Source: Algisphaera sp039180025
GTDB lineage: Bacteria > Planctomycetota > Phycisphaerae > Phycisphaerales > Phycisphaeraceae
DNA length: 64,000 nt
Assembly (NCBI GenBank): GCA_039180025.1
Contig: JBCDDZ010000001.1
Location: forward strand, 1-64,000
Direction of reading: 5' to 3'
Shown here piece by piece: positions 8,180 through 17,429 of this stretch. How positions within the stretch are numbered: the stretch's first letter is position 1; every line of letters begins with the position of its first letter. The position numbers were made by a program, and so were the translations under genes. Below the pieces are notes generated by a model. It was not told the origin of the DNA. It did not search any database and saw nothing but the letters and a program-made list of their open reading frames with translations.

Positions 8180-9793
8180 TCAGGATACCGCGCCGGCGAC
8201 GGGGGTTTCTTCGTCTTCGAGGTCGCTGATCAGGACGTTGGTGGTCAACATCAGGCCAGCGACGGACGCGGCGTTTTGCAGCGCGGTGCGACTAACCAGG
8301 GCCGGGTCGATGATGCCGGCTTTGACCAGATCGACGTGCTCGCCGGTCGCGGCGTTGTAGCCTTGATTACCTTTCGTGCCGGCGACCTGTTCGACAACGA
8401 CGTGTCCGTCTTCGCCGGCGTTTTCGACGATCTGGCGAAGCGGGGCTTCCAGGGCGGCCGCGATGATGTCGTAGCCGATCTTGGCGTCGCCCTTGGCGGA
8501 TTTACGTTTGGCGTCCACCGCTTCGATCGCGCGGATGAATGACACGCCGCCGCCGGGGACGTAGCCTTCCTGGGCCGCGGCTTTGGTCGCGGCGAGCGCG
8601 TCATCGACGCGGTCCTTGCGCTCTTTCATCGCGGTTTCCGTGGTTGCACCGACGCGGATCATGGCGACGCCGCCGGTGAGCTTCGCCAAGCGCTCCTGGA
8701 GCTTTTCACGGTCGTAATCGCTGGTGGTTTTCTCGGCCTGCATGCGGATCTGGTCGATCCGGGCATTGAGGTCTTTTTTCTTGCCGGCCCCTTCGATGAT
8801 GGTGGTGTTGTCTTTGTCGATCGTGATCTTTTTCGCGGTGCCCAAGGCGTCGATCTCGAGGGTCTCGAGCTGTGTGCCGAGGTCTTCGCTGACGAAGGTG
8901 GCTCCGGTCACGGTGGCGATATCTCCCATGAGGGCTTTGCGGCGGTCGCCGAAGCCGGGGGCTTTGACCGCGGCGACTTTCAGGACGCCGCGCAGGCGGT
9001 TGACGACCAACGCCGCGAGGGCTTCATTCTCCACGTCTTCCGCGATAATCAGCAGAGGCTTCTGCGCCATCGCCACCTTGTTCAGGAGCGGCAGCAGGTC
9101 GGGCAGGTTGCTGATCTTCTTTTCGTGGACCAGCACCAGGGGATCTTCCAGCACGGCCTCCTGCGTGGCGGGGTCGGTCATGAAGTAGGGCGAGAGGTAA
9201 CCTTTGTCGAACTGCATGCCTTCGACGTAATCGAGAGTGGTCTCGGCGGACTTGCCTTCTTCGACCTCGACCACGCCGTCCTTGCCGACCTTGTGGATGG
9301 CTTCAGCAATGAGCGAGCCGATTTCCTGGTCGTGATTGGCGGAAACGGTGGCGACGGCGCGGAGGTCGTCGATGCCTTTGCACTTGGTGGCGAGTTCCTG
9401 GATCGCCTGGGCGGCGACCTCGGCGGCGGCGTTGATACCGCGCTGCAGGGCCATTGCGTTCGCACCCGACGCGACGTGGCGGAGGCCTTCGTTGTAGATC
9501 GCCTCGGCGAGGACGGTGGCGGTGGTGGTACCGTCGCCGGCTTTGTCGGCGGTTTTCTTGGCGACTTCGACGACCATCTTCGCGGCCATGTTCTGGAACG
9601 GGCTGTCGAGTTCGACTTCCTTGGCGACGCTGACGCCGTCCTTAGTGACGGACGGGCCGCCAAAGGATTTTTGCATCACGACGTTACGGCCGGTGGGGCC
9701 CATGGTTACTTTTACGGCGGCGGCGAGCTGGGCCAGGCCTTTTTTTAGCTCGGCCTGGGCTTCGGCACCGAAAATCATTTGTTTCTTGGCCAT
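8180..9793 (-). CDS. groEL1: chaperonin GroEL, paralogue 1 (no GGM tail)
   Basis: The 537-residue Hsp60 has the ATPase motif DGTTTATVLAEAI, MGPTGRNVVMQKSFGGP near the N-terminus, and PGGGVSFIRAIEA in the late equatorial domain. The C-terminus ends ETPVAGAVS rather than in a Gly-Gly-Met tail, which in E. coli GroEL lines the folding cavity. It lies 90 bp after groES. The second GroEL, before groES, has a long GGM tail, so the two paralogues are clearly different. Division of labour between multiple GroELs is known in other phyla; here it is inferred only. Confidence 0.95.
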   Translation of the reverse strand: MAKKQMIFGAEAQAELKKGLAQLAAAVKVTMGPTGRNVVMQKSFGGPSVTKDGVSVAKEVELDSPFQNMAAKMVVEVAKKTADKAGDGTTTATVLAEAIYNEGLRHVASGANAMALQRGINAAAEVAAQAIQELATKCKGIDDLRAVATVSANHDQEIGSLIAEAIHKVGKDGVVEVEEGKSAETTLDYVEGMQFDKGYLSPYFMTDPATQEAVLEDPLVLVHEKKISNLPDLLPLLNKVAMAQKPLLIIAEDVENEALAALVVNRLRGVLKVAAVKAPGFGDRRKALMGDIATVTGATFVSEDLGTQLETLEIDALGTAKKITIDKDNTTIIEGAGKKKDLNARIDQIRMQAEKTTSDYDREKLQERLAKLTGGVAMIRVGATTETAMKERKDRVDDALAATKAAAQEGYVPGGGVSFIRAIEAVDAKRKSAKGDAKIGYDIIAAALEAPLRQIVENAGEDGHVVVEQVAGTKGNQGYNAATGEHVDLVKAGIIDPALVSRTALQNAASVAGLMLTTNVLISDLEDEETPVAGAVS

Positions 9794-9847
9794 TTTGGGG
9801 TGGCTCCGGATAAGGTTGCGGGGAAAGAGAGAGCGGGGTTAGCGAAA

Positions 9848-9869
9848 CGGTGCCGAAAAAGAGGCACCG
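9848..9869 (-). other. stem-loop between groES and groEL1
   Basis: A 7-bp stem CGGTGCC/GGCACCG with an 8-nt loop sits between groES and groEL1. On the minus strand it is followed by TTTCGC. It may partially terminate or process the transcript and so lower groEL1 expression relative to groES. Confidence 0.4.
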
Positions 9870-9883
9870 CGGAACGCTGGGGT

Positions 9884-10195
9884 TTATTGCATGACGCCGA
9901 GCAATTCGGATTCACGCATGATCATGTGAGTGACGCCGTCGACGTCGATTTCCGTGCCGGCGTATTTCCCGTAGAGCACGGTGTCTCCCTTTTTCACGGA
10001 CAACGCGGTGCGGCTTCCGTCATCGTTCTGCTTCCCCGGCCCCGCGGCGACGATGCTGCCGTACTGGGGCTTTTCTTTTGCGCCTTCGGGTAGGTAGATG
10101 CCCGAGGCGGTTTTTTCTTCGGCTTCCTGAGGCTTGATCAGGACGCGGTCATCGAGGGGGGTAATCTTGGTTTTGGATTTAGTGGCGGTGGCCAT
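9884..10195 (-). CDS. groES: co-chaperonin GroES
   Basis: The 103-residue Hsp10 has LDDRVLIKPQEAEEKTASGI, which leads into the mobile loop that binds GroEL, then LPEGAKEKPQYGSIVAAGPG. KKGDTVLYGKYAGTEIDVDG follows. Length is normal apart from a nine-residue basic head. It is flanked by groEL2 upstream and groEL1 downstream, all on the minus strand. Confidence 0.96.
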   Translation of the reverse strand: MATATKSKTKITPLDDRVLIKPQEAEEKTASGIYLPEGAKEKPQYGSIVAAGPGKQNDDGSRTALSVKKGDTVLYGKYAGTEIDVDGVTHMIMRESELLGVMQ

Positions 10196-10276
10196 GCGAG
10201 GTTCTCCGAGTCGAAAAGGATTGGATTTAATTACGGGGTCAAGATGTCTGGGTCGGGTCGGGAGAAAGGCAGAGGA

Positions 10277-11977
10277 TTACATCATGCCGGGCATCCCGCC
10301 CATGCCGCCCATGCCGGGCATGCCACCCCCCATGCCGCCCATCCCGGGCATGCCGCCGCCCATGCCGCCCATGTCGGGAGCACCGCCGCCGGCATCTTCA
10401 TCGGCCGGGGCGTCGGCGACGACGCAGTCACAGGTCAGCAGCAGCGCCGCAACACTCACTGCGTTTTCGATAGCGGTGCGGTCCACTTTGGCGGGGGTGA
10501 TGATCCCACGCTCTACGAGGTCGCCGTATTCGAGCTTGAGGGCGTCGAAACCTTGGCTACCCTTTTGGGCTGCGACCTTCGCCACGACTACGCTGCCGCG
10601 TTCGCCGGCGTTGTCCGCGATGGTATGCAGGGGCACGGAGAGCGCTTTACGGACGGCTTCGACGCCGGCGGCTTCGTCGCCCGAGGCATCCACTTTGTCG
10701 AGGGAGGCGATCGAGCGGATGAAGCTGATCCCGCCGCCGGGAACGATGCCTTCTTCCACCGCGGCACGGGTGGCGTGCAGGGCGTCTTCGACGCGGGCCT
10801 TTTTCTCTTTGAGTTCGGCCTCCGAGGCGGCACCGACGTTGATCTGGGCGACGCCACCGGCGAGCTTGGCCAGCCGTTCCTGCAGTTTTTCGCGGTCGTA
10901 GTCCGAGGTGGTGGTTTCGATTTCGTTGCGGATTTGGGCGATGCGTCCCTGGATCTCGGACGATTCACCGGCCCCTTCAATAATGGTCGTATTGTCGCCG
11001 TCGACGGTAATCTTCTTGGCCAAGCCGAGCTGGGACAATTCGACTTGGTCCAGTTCCACGCCGAGGTCTTTCATGATCGACTCGGCACCGGTGAGGGCGG
11101 CGATGTCGCCGAGCATGGCTTTGCGGCGGTCGCCGTAGCCGGGGGCCTTGACCGCACAGACGTTGAGCACCCCACGCAGCTTATTGATAACCAACGTCGA
11201 GAGGGCTTCGCCTTCGACGTCCTCCGCGATAATCAGGAGCGGCTTCTTAGCTTGCTGAACTTTTTCGAGGAGCGGAACCAGCTTCTGGATGCTGCTGATT
11301 TTGTCTTCGTAGACCAGGATCAAGGCTTTGTCGAGTTCGACGAGCATGTCGTCGGCGTTGGTGATGAAATTCGGCGAGAGGTAGCCGCGGTCGAACTGCA
11401 TCCCTTCGACGACGTCGACGTAGGTGTCCAGAGCTTTACCTTCTTCGACGGTGATGACGCCGTCGCGTCCGACTTTTTCCATGGCGTCGGCCATGATTTT
11501 GCCGATCTCGGGGTCGTTGTTGGCAGAGATAGTGGCGACGTTGGTGATGTCGGCCTTGCCGTTGATGGGCTTGGCCTGCTTTTCGATGGCGACGGTGGCC
11601 GCGGCGACGGCTTTCTTCATGCCGCGGACCAACGCGTTGGCATCGACGCCGGCGGTGACTTGACGGAGGCCTTCCTTGAAAAGGGCCTCGGCTAGCACGG
11701 TGGAGGTTGTGGTTCCGTCGCCGGCCTTATCTGAGGTTTTGCTGGCGGCTTCCTTGACCAGCTGAACGCCCATATTCTGGGCTTTGTCGGTCAGCTCGAT
11801 TTCCTCGGCGACCGTGACGCCGTCTTTCGTCACCGTAGGCCCGCCCCAGGATTTGTCGATCACCGCGTTACGGCCGCGGGGGCCGAGCGTGCTTTTCACC
11901 GCGGCGGCGAGTTTTTCGACGCCGGCCAGAAGGCCAGCGCGGGCTTCAGCTTCAAAGGTCAATTCTTTAACGGACAT
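10277..11977 (-). CDS. groEL2: chaperonin GroEL, paralogue 2 (extended GGM tail)
   Basis: The protein is 566 residues from the ATG at 11977 (MSVKELTF); an upstream in-frame TTG was not used because GGAG precedes the ATG. It has LGPRGRNAVIDKSWGGP, DGTTTSTVLAEALF and PGGGISFIRSIAS. The C-terminus is an unusually long repeat of Gly-Gly-Met and MPGM units (about 30 residues), visible in the DNA at about 10280-10380. It is the first gene of the minus-strand cluster. No CIRCE inverted repeat is visible upstream, so HrcA control is not supported. Confidence 0.95.
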   Translation of the reverse strand: MSVKELTFEAEARAGLLAGVEKLAAAVKSTLGPRGRNAVIDKSWGGPTVTKDGVTVAEEIELTDKAQNMGVQLVKEAASKTSDKAGDGTTTSTVLAEALFKEGLRQVTAGVDANALVRGMKKAVAAATVAIEKQAKPINGKADITNVATISANNDPEIGKIMADAMEKVGRDGVITVEEGKALDTYVDVVEGMQFDRGYLSPNFITNADDMLVELDKALILVYEDKISSIQKLVPLLEKVQQAKKPLLIIAEDVEGEALSTLVINKLRGVLNVCAVKAPGYGDRRKAMLGDIAALTGAESIMKDLGVELDQVELSQLGLAKKITVDGDNTTIIEGAGESSEIQGRIAQIRNEIETTTSDYDREKLQERLAKLAGGVAQINVGAASEAELKEKKARVEDALHATRAAVEEGIVPGGGISFIRSIASLDKVDASGDEAAGVEAVRKALSVPLHTIADNAGERGSVVVAKVAAQKGSQGFDALKLEYGDLVERGIITPAKVDRTAIENAVSVAALLLTCDCVVADAPADEDAGGGAPDMGGMGGGMPGMGGMGGGMPGMGGMGGMPGMM

Positions 11978-12289
11978 GCAATTCAACTCCGAAAGGGGGT
12001 TAGCTTGGATAGTTGTAGCGACCGCCGAAAACCGTATCGCTCTGTCTAGTTAAGGATGGATTTACGCGACAGAGAACCCACGGTACGTCAGGGATAAAAT
12101 CAGGATGCAAGTCCGGTGCCAAGGCCGCGGCAAAAGAGATTGCCGCAGATCGCGGCTAATCCGACGATTTGCCGCCCCGTCCAGCCGCTGGAAGTAGGCT
12201 GCCGAGGCTCGGCACTGCCATCGTGACAGCCGCACCGAAAAATCGGTGACAAAAGCGGTCTCGATTGTCGGGGACGGGCAGCGAGGCTA
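11978..12289. promoter_or_regulatory. groEL2 leader and promoter region
   Basis: This 312-bp stretch separates groEL2 from the next upstream minus-strand gene. It contains GC-rich self-complementary segments around 12130-12170 and should hold the heat-shock promoter. No CIRCE element or confident -10/-35 pair was found. Confidence 0.35.
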
Positions 12290-12880
12290 TTAGAAGACCA
12301 AGCTGAGCACGACGAGTTCGAGGGCGATGAACCCGGCAATCAGGGCGGCGATGAGCAGGGTGCGGCGGCCGGTCATCCAGCGCTCGCGGCGGGCCGGGGG
12401 GACCATGCGTAACAAGCCCTCGCCGGCGGCGGGGCAATGGGACGGAGAGAAGCCCCGGCGGGCCTGGTCCTGGACGATCGCGATGATGAGGTTGGCGTCG
12501 AACGCGGTGAGGCCGAACATTTTACCTAGTTTGACTAGCCGGTCTCTTTTGTCGGGCGGCAGGATCGCGCCCTCGAGTTCCTCGGCCACCCGGACCGCCA
12601 GGACCCAACGGGAATCGGTCGTGCCGGCGATCGCATGGTTGTCCCGATCCCGGGCCGCGGCCAGGTCGGGCTGCACCGCCGCGGAGGCGCCCACAAGACG
12701 CAGCGGTGGCGGGTCTGGAGCGGCGCGGCGTACTCCGGGGATCGGTCCCACCGGCTGACCCGTTGCTGCCTCCGCCCCCGTCCGCCGGGCCGAGCCGAGC
12801 CGGCCGACACGCGCCGCGGCGTCCGCCCCGGGTTTGCCGGTGAAGTCAAAGAACGGTCGATGGGTGTCGGATGCAGCCAT
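12290..12880 (-). CDS. hypothetical protein with C-terminal membrane anchor
   Basis: From the ATG at 12880 the protein has 196 residues; a GTG at 12892 would add four. The first 85 residues are Pro/Ala/Arg-rich and probably disordered. A helical middle (about 90-150) contains VAEELEGAILPPDKRDRLVK and TAFDANLIIAIVQDQARRG. A single strongly hydrophobic helix ends the protein, suggesting a tail anchor. I do not recognise a family. The middle segment looks folded and codon use is like its neighbours, so the gene is probably real. Confidence 0.6.
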   Translation of the reverse strand: MAASDTHRPFFDFTGKPGADAAARVGRLGSARRTGAEAATGQPVGPIPGVRRAAPDPPPLRLVGASAAVQPDLAAARDRDNHAIAGTTDSRWVLAVRVAEELEGAILPPDKRDRLVKLGKMFGLTAFDANLIIAIVQDQARRGFSPSHCPAAGEGLLRMVPPARRERWMTGRRTLLIAALIAGFIALELVVLSLVF

Positions 12881-13360
12881 AGGAACAGGCACTCGCAGGC
12901 GGCAGAGGACGCTCTACCAGATAACTCCTCGAACTTTAATTTTTATTCATTAATTTACCACGCGGCGCAGACAATCCCAATGAAAAGCGCTCAGGGGTCC
13001 GATAACGGGAAGATTCGGGTAGCGGCCGACCGAAGAGCTGGTCGGCCCACGGTGCTGAGCCGTGGCACCTCCGTGTCCTTCGTATTTCACGCCGAGCGGC
13101 CCGGCTGACGAGATAAGGTTGGTTTGAAGGAGCTTAACGCTGCCCCGTGGTACCACGTAGATGTAACGAGCTTAACTAGAGATACACCGAGAATTCATAC
13201 CGCGGTATATAACCTAGGAGTGTGGAAAACCCTTAGATTTATTTATGCAAATGTTTATCCAGCAATGATATGTGGGTTATCTTAGGTTAGATCGTTGATG
13301 GGCATGAACTTTATTCAGATTCTGTTTACGCTGGTGATGCGTTCGGAGAAAGAGGAGATG
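12881..13360. other. AT-richer intergenic region
   Basis: Most of this 480-bp stretch has no credible gene. Two parts are clearly richer in A and T than the surroundings (about 12930-12960 and 13180-13290) and probably hold promoters for the divergent neighbours. No tRNA, known ncRNA or repeat was recognised. Confidence 0.35.
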
Positions 13361-13561
13361 ATGAGATTAAGACTGAGCATTCTGGGAGTCATGCTGGCGG
13401 CCACCGCTTGGATCATGCGGGATGGGCACGAGGAACCCAAGCCCAAATGGCTGGAGGTAGCGGAAGCCCGTGAAGACTCTGCGGCAACCATCAGCGGTAC
13501 CGAAGTCGCCGCTCTGCCCGACGCGGATCGCGAGATCAAGCCGGATCAGATGCTGGAGTAG
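13361..13561 (+). CDS. small exported or membrane-anchored protein
   Basis: An AGAGGAG motif ends a few bases before the tandem ATGs at 13358 and 13361, favouring a start there over upstream ATG or TTG codons at 13295-13304. The product is about 66 residues: a basic, hydrophobic head (MRLRLSILGVMLAATAWIM) followed by an acidic, soluble tail. The head could be a signal peptide or an anchor. No family was recognised. The longer version would be 88 residues. Confidence 0.45.
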   Translation: MRLRLSILGVMLAATAWIMRDGHEEPKPKWLEVAEAREDSAATISGTEVAALPDADREIKPDQMLE

Positions 13562-13695
13562 TTTTCGTATTTCTCGGTTAGTGCCCGGTTAGCGATTTGG
13601 GTGCTGGCGAAAACAACACGCCGGTGGAGCGACGAGCCAATCTTCGGTATTAGGGTTTGGATGCGGTTGGATCCGGGGTCTTTGACCGTTCCCGA

Positions 13696-14280
13696 TTAGG
13701 GCTGAACCTCGGCGTATTTTCCTTCGAATAGGAAATGCTTCTGGTTGTCACCCCGGCCGTAGGCTCCGAATCCGGTAATGGTGTAGGTCCGCTGTCCGTC
13801 CGGATCGACCTCCACCCGTTCCCGGAAGGTTTCGATTCGGCCGGGCTTGCTGCCGTACCAGAAAAGATACCCGTCGCTGTAGCGGCCGAAGTGCTGGGAG
13901 GTGTCGCCGGTGCTTTTGACGACTTCGCAGATCAGCCGGCCCTGATCGTCCCAGTAGTTTTTCGCTTCCGCCGTGACCACGTTTCCGTCTTGGTCTATTT
14001 CCTCGAAGCGGGCTCGCTGGATGTCGCCGTCCCAGCGGTACGTCTGTCGCACGCTTAGCAATGTCGTCAGTCGGCCGTCCTGCGTGTAGACCTTAAACTC
14101 GCCGGCCCAGGTCCCGGTCCACGGATCGAGGATTTCACGCGGGGTGGGGGCTGCCGCCGTCTCCGCCGCCGACTCCGCTCCGCCGGGCCATGCCGCCAGG
14201 AGGCTTACGACCACGCCCAAGCAGACCGCCGCCCGTGGCCACCGGTTCCATCTTTTTTTCCGCATCGCAAAACCTCGCAT
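13696..14280 (-). CDS. exported protein, DUF1579/lipocalin-like pattern
   Basis: The protein has 194 residues from ATG 14280, or 189 from a second ATG (MRKKRW) that gives a more typical signal peptide. A basic head and hydrophobic core ending near GGAESAAE indicate export. The mature part contains DPWTGTWAGEFKVYTQDG, RARFEEIDQDGNVVTAEAKN and QRTYTITGFGAYGRGD. Its alternating beta-strand character with a GTWxG start recalls proteins that report the loss or turnover of a surface compound, but the function is unknown. It is transcribed divergently from the NRPS-like gene. Confidence 0.7.
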   Translation of the reverse strand: MRGFAMRKKRWNRWPRAAVCLGVVVSLLAAWPGGAESAAETAAAPTPREILDPWTGTWAGEFKVYTQDGRLTTLLSVRQTYRWDGDIQRARFEEIDQDGNVVTAEAKNYWDDQGRLICEVVKSTGDTSQHFGRYSDGYLFWYGSKPGRIETFRERVEVDPDGQRTYTITGFGAYGRGDNQKHFLFEGKYAEVQP

Positions 14281-14408
14281 CTGGTCAAAAAAACTGCTTC
14301 CGCTCCCCGGTCAGGCTTTATAGTAGGCCCGCCCGAGTGGTCCGAGAACCCGGCCCCCTGCCCCCTGCTCAGGCCCCGCCCCGTTCCGGTCGATCCCGAA
14401 GGTGACGG

Positions 14409-17324
14409 GTGCTGACCGCCAACCCCGTGCCACTTACGACGCCCACCGCTCCGCCCCCGACGATTATGCCCAGCCCCCCCGCTACCCCCGATCGCGACAC
14501 CCCCTCGCCCCCGGAACTGCCCCCGGAACTACCCCCGGAATCGCCCCCGGAATCGCCTCCGGAACTACCCCCGGAATCCGCATCGCAATCCGCCTCGGAA
14601 CCTGCCTCCGGGTCCACCCCCGACGGGACGGCTGCCTTCGGCTTCCCGGAAGTTGATCTGGTGGCCCGGTTCGAGGCTATGGTCGATCAGGGCCCCGACC
14701 GCCTCGCGCTCGATTCCGCCGGGGCCCGGTTCACCTACGCCCAGCTCAACGCCAAGGCCAACCGCGTCGCCCACGCGCTGCTCGCCGCGGTGCCCCGGGC
14801 CCGCCAGCCGGTCGCCCAGCCCGAGGATACGCCGCGGGTCGCCCTCTTTGTAGACCAAGGGATCGACCTCGCCGCCGCGGTTCTGGGGACGCTCAAGGCT
14901 GGCTGCGCCTACGTCCCGCTGGACCCGACCTACCCTGATCACAAGAATGCCCACATGCTCGCCGACGCCCGGCCCGCGGCGGTCGTCACGTACCACGCCT
15001 CGAGCGAGCGGGCCGACACCCTCTACGAAACCCGCCTGCCCAAGGTCCTGATCGAGTCGCTCCCCGACACGGGACCCGCCGACAACCCCGGGCTCGACCT
15101 CGAGCCCCACCGCCTGGCCTACGTCCTGTATACCTCCGGCAGCACGGGCAAGCCCAAGGGCGTCATGCAGTCACACCGCAGCGTGCTGCATAACTGTGCC
15201 GTCCACGCCGACGCCTTCGCCATCACGCCCGACGACCGCCAAACCCTGCTCTATCCCTGCAGCGTCTACGGCGGCGTGCGGGACACCTACAACGCGCTCC
15301 TTAACGGCGCGTCGCTGCACCACTACCCCGTCCGCGAGGCCGGGTACGATGGGCTGAAAACCTGGCTCGCCGAGCACCGCATCAGCCTGTACTGCTCGGT
15401 GGCTTCGGTCTTCCGGCACTTCGCGCGCGGCATCGACGAGGCCGACGGCCCGCCCGACAAGGAGCGCTACGCCGACCTGCGCATCATCAAGCTCGGCGGC
15501 GAGGCCCCGCTCCCGACCGACGTCGAACTCTACCGCCGGCATTTCCCCGACCACTGCGAGCTGTCTTGCGGGCTCGGCTCGACCGAAACCGGCATGTCCT
15601 GCCGCTTCCCGGTCATGAAAGACACGCCCCTCGACGGGCCCGCGATCCCCCTGGGCCGGCCGGTCCACGGCATGGAAGTTTTGCTCGTCGACGAACACCG
15701 CCAGCCCCTCGCCCCCGCCCCCGACGCCACCGGCGAGATGGCGATCCGTTCCCGCTACCTCACCGACGGCTACCTCGGCCGCGACGACCTGAACCACACC
15801 GTCTTCGCCGCCGACCCCGAGGACCCCGCCCTCCGGACTTTCTACACCGGCGACCTGGCCCAGCAAAACGCCGACGGCGACTTCGTCCACCGCGGCCGAA
15901 AAGACCACCAGGTCAAGGTCCGTGGCAACCGGGTCGAATTGCAGGAAGTCGAAGCCGCGCTCGAAGCCCACCCCCACGTCCGCGATGCCTTGGTCCTGGC
16001 CAAGACCGACCCCGGGGGCAGCGTCCGCCTCGTGGCGTACCTCGTGGTGAACCCCGGACAGGAACTCACCGCCCACCTGCTCCGCGACCACCTCAAAAAC
16101 CTCGTCGCCCGCTTCGCGATCCCCAACCTTTACTTGCAGCTTCCCGAGATCCCGCTGACGCCCAACGGCAAGCGCAACCGCCTCGCCCTGCCCGAGCCCG
16201 ACGCCGCGGGGGTCACCCACCTGCCCGCCGGGCTCGATTCGGTCGCCCCGGCCAACGAACGCGAACGCACCCTCGCCGACATCTTCGCCCGGGTCCTCAA
16301 AACCACCGAGAAGCCCGGCGTCACCCTGAGCTTTTTTGACCTCGGCGGCGACTCGCTGCAAGCGGTCAGCCTGATCCTGGGGATCGAAAAGGACCTGGGC
16401 GTCCGCCTCGAACTGGCTACGCTCATCAGCCACCCCACCGTCCGCCAGCTCGCCGAGCTTCTGGGCGGAGACACCAGCAGCCTCGACGCCGCCGCCCACG
16501 CCCCGGTCGTCGGGTTCCACCCGCTCTCGCCGTCGCGCACCAAGCCGCCGCTGTTTTGTCTCTCGGGCCGCGGCGGCTCGGTCATCTGCTACCACGAACT
16601 GGCCCGCCGACTCCCCGACGATCAGCCGGTCTACGGCATCCAGTTCCCCGGGGTCAACGCCCACGAAACCATCCTCGACGAGGTCGCCCCCCTCGCCGCC
16701 GAACTCATCCGTCGGATGCAGACCGTCCAGCCACCGGACCATGGGCCCTACCGGCTCCTGGGGTACTCCTTCGGCGCGGTCGTCGCGTACGACATGGCCC
16801 GCCAGCTCCACGACGCCGGCCAGACCGTCGATTACCTGGGCATCCTGGACTGCCAGGCCCCGCAAACCAAAACGTCGCTCCCCCGCGCCCAACGCCTGCG
16901 CATCCAGCTCCGCGACCTGGCTCGCATGAACTGGCCCGACCGCACCCGGTGGCTCAAGAGCAGGCTCGCGGGACAGAAGATCGACATTGCCGAATACCAG
17001 ATCGAAGTCGACACGCAGGGCATGCCCGAAGCGATGCTCGACCGGCTCCGCGGGCTCAGCGACGCCTCCCGCCGCGCTTACAAAGCCTACCACCCCGTGC
17101 CCCAGATCCACACCCCGCTGACGCTGCTGCGCTGCGAAGAGCGTCACGAGTGGATGCACTTTTTCGAAGACCAGCCCGACCGCGGCTGGTCGCGCTACGC
17201 GCCGTTGGCCGCGACCTTTTCCATCCCGGGCCGGCACCTTGAAGTGTTTCACCGCCAACACGCTCCGCGGCTGGCCCAGCAGGTCACCGCGAGCCTCGAA
17301 AGTATCCCCGCTTCGCGGCCCTAA
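14409..17324 (+). CDS. NRPS-like synthetase, adenylation-thiolation-thioesterase
   Basis: The 971-residue protein starts at GTG 14409 (an ATG at 14466 is possible). After a Pro/Glu repeat (about 35-58) comes an adenylation domain (about 85-590) with LYTSGSTGKPKGVMQSHRS (A3), GSTETGM (A5), YTGDLA (A7) and NGKRNRLALP (A10). A carrier domain follows with FFDLGGDSLQAVSL, whose Ser takes phosphopantetheine, then a type I thioesterase with GYSFGAVVAYDMA. There is no condensation domain, so it would activate one acid and release it as a free acid, ester or self-condensed product, as fungal A-T-TE enzymes do. In the A4 region the GrsA Asp235 that holds the amino group aligns with Tyr, arguing against an ordinary alpha-amino acid substrate. 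A WecA-like gene follows 105 bp later. Confidence 0.9.
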   Translation: MLTANPVPLTTPTAPPPTIMPSPPATPDRDTPSPPELPPELPPESPPESPPELPPESASQSASEPASGSTPDGTAAFGFPEVDLVARFEAMVDQGPDRLALDSAGARFTYAQLNAKANRVAHALLAAVPRARQPVAQPEDTPRVALFVDQGIDLAAAVLGTLKAGCAYVPLDPTYPDHKNAHMLADARPAAVVTYHASSERADTLYETRLPKVLIESLPDTGPADNPGLDLEPHRLAYVLYTSGSTGKPKGVMQSHRSVLHNCAVHADAFAITPDDRQTLLYPCSVYGGVRDTYNALLNGASLHHYPVREAGYDGLKTWLAEHRISLYCSVASVFRHFARGIDEADGPPDKERYADLRIIKLGGEAPLPTDVELYRRHFPDHCELSCGLGSTETGMSCRFPVMKDTPLDGPAIPLGRPVHGMEVLLVDEHRQPLAPAPDATGEMAIRSRYLTDGYLGRDDLNHTVFAADPEDPALRTFYTGDLAQQNADGDFVHRGRKDHQVKVRGNRVELQEVEAALEAHPHVRDALVLAKTDPGGSVRLVAYLVVNPGQELTAHLLRDHLKNLVARFAIPNLYLQLPEIPLTPNGKRNRLALPEPDAAGVTHLPAGLDSVAPANERERTLADIFARVLKTTEKPGVTLSFFDLGGDSLQAVSLILGIEKDLGVRLELATLISHPTVRQLAELLGGDTSSLDAAAHAPVVGFHPLSPSRTKPPLFCLSGRGGSVICYHELARRLPDDQPVYGIQFPGVNAHETILDEVAPLAAELIRRMQTVQPPDHGPYRLLGYSFGAVVAYDMARQLHDAGQTVDYLGILDCQAPQTKTSLPRAQRLRIQLRDLARMNWPDRTRWLKSRLAGQKIDIAEYQIEVDTQGMPEAMLDRLRGLSDASRRAYKAYHPVPQIHTPLTLLRCEERHEWMHFFEDQPDRGWSRYAPLAATFSIPGRHLEVFHRQHAPRLAQQVTASLESIPASRP
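14511..14582 (+). repeat. 12-bp coding tandem repeat (PE[L/S]P units)
   Basis: Six imperfect 12-bp copies of CCGGAACTGCCC type lie near the 5' end of the NRPS-like gene and encode PELP or PESP units. Copy number may vary between strains. Confidence 0.85.
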
Positions 17325-17429
17325 GCCCAGACCGTGGATCAAGAGTTGGGGTCCGGATCGCCTCGGTAGCCACGTCTTTCTTCGGCCCGCCGCCTCGACA
17401 ACCTCCCGGTCCGGGGTCAGACTAGCCGC

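Noticed and set aside
11978..12060. CIRCE element upstream of groEL2
   Set aside because: No TTAGCACTC-N9-GAGTGCTAA-like repeat could be found on either strand.
12090..12260. Possible riboswitch (cobalamin-like appearance) in the groEL2 leader
   Set aside because: The self-complementary GC-rich segments lack the B12 box and other conserved parts, and a chaperonin gene would be an odd target.
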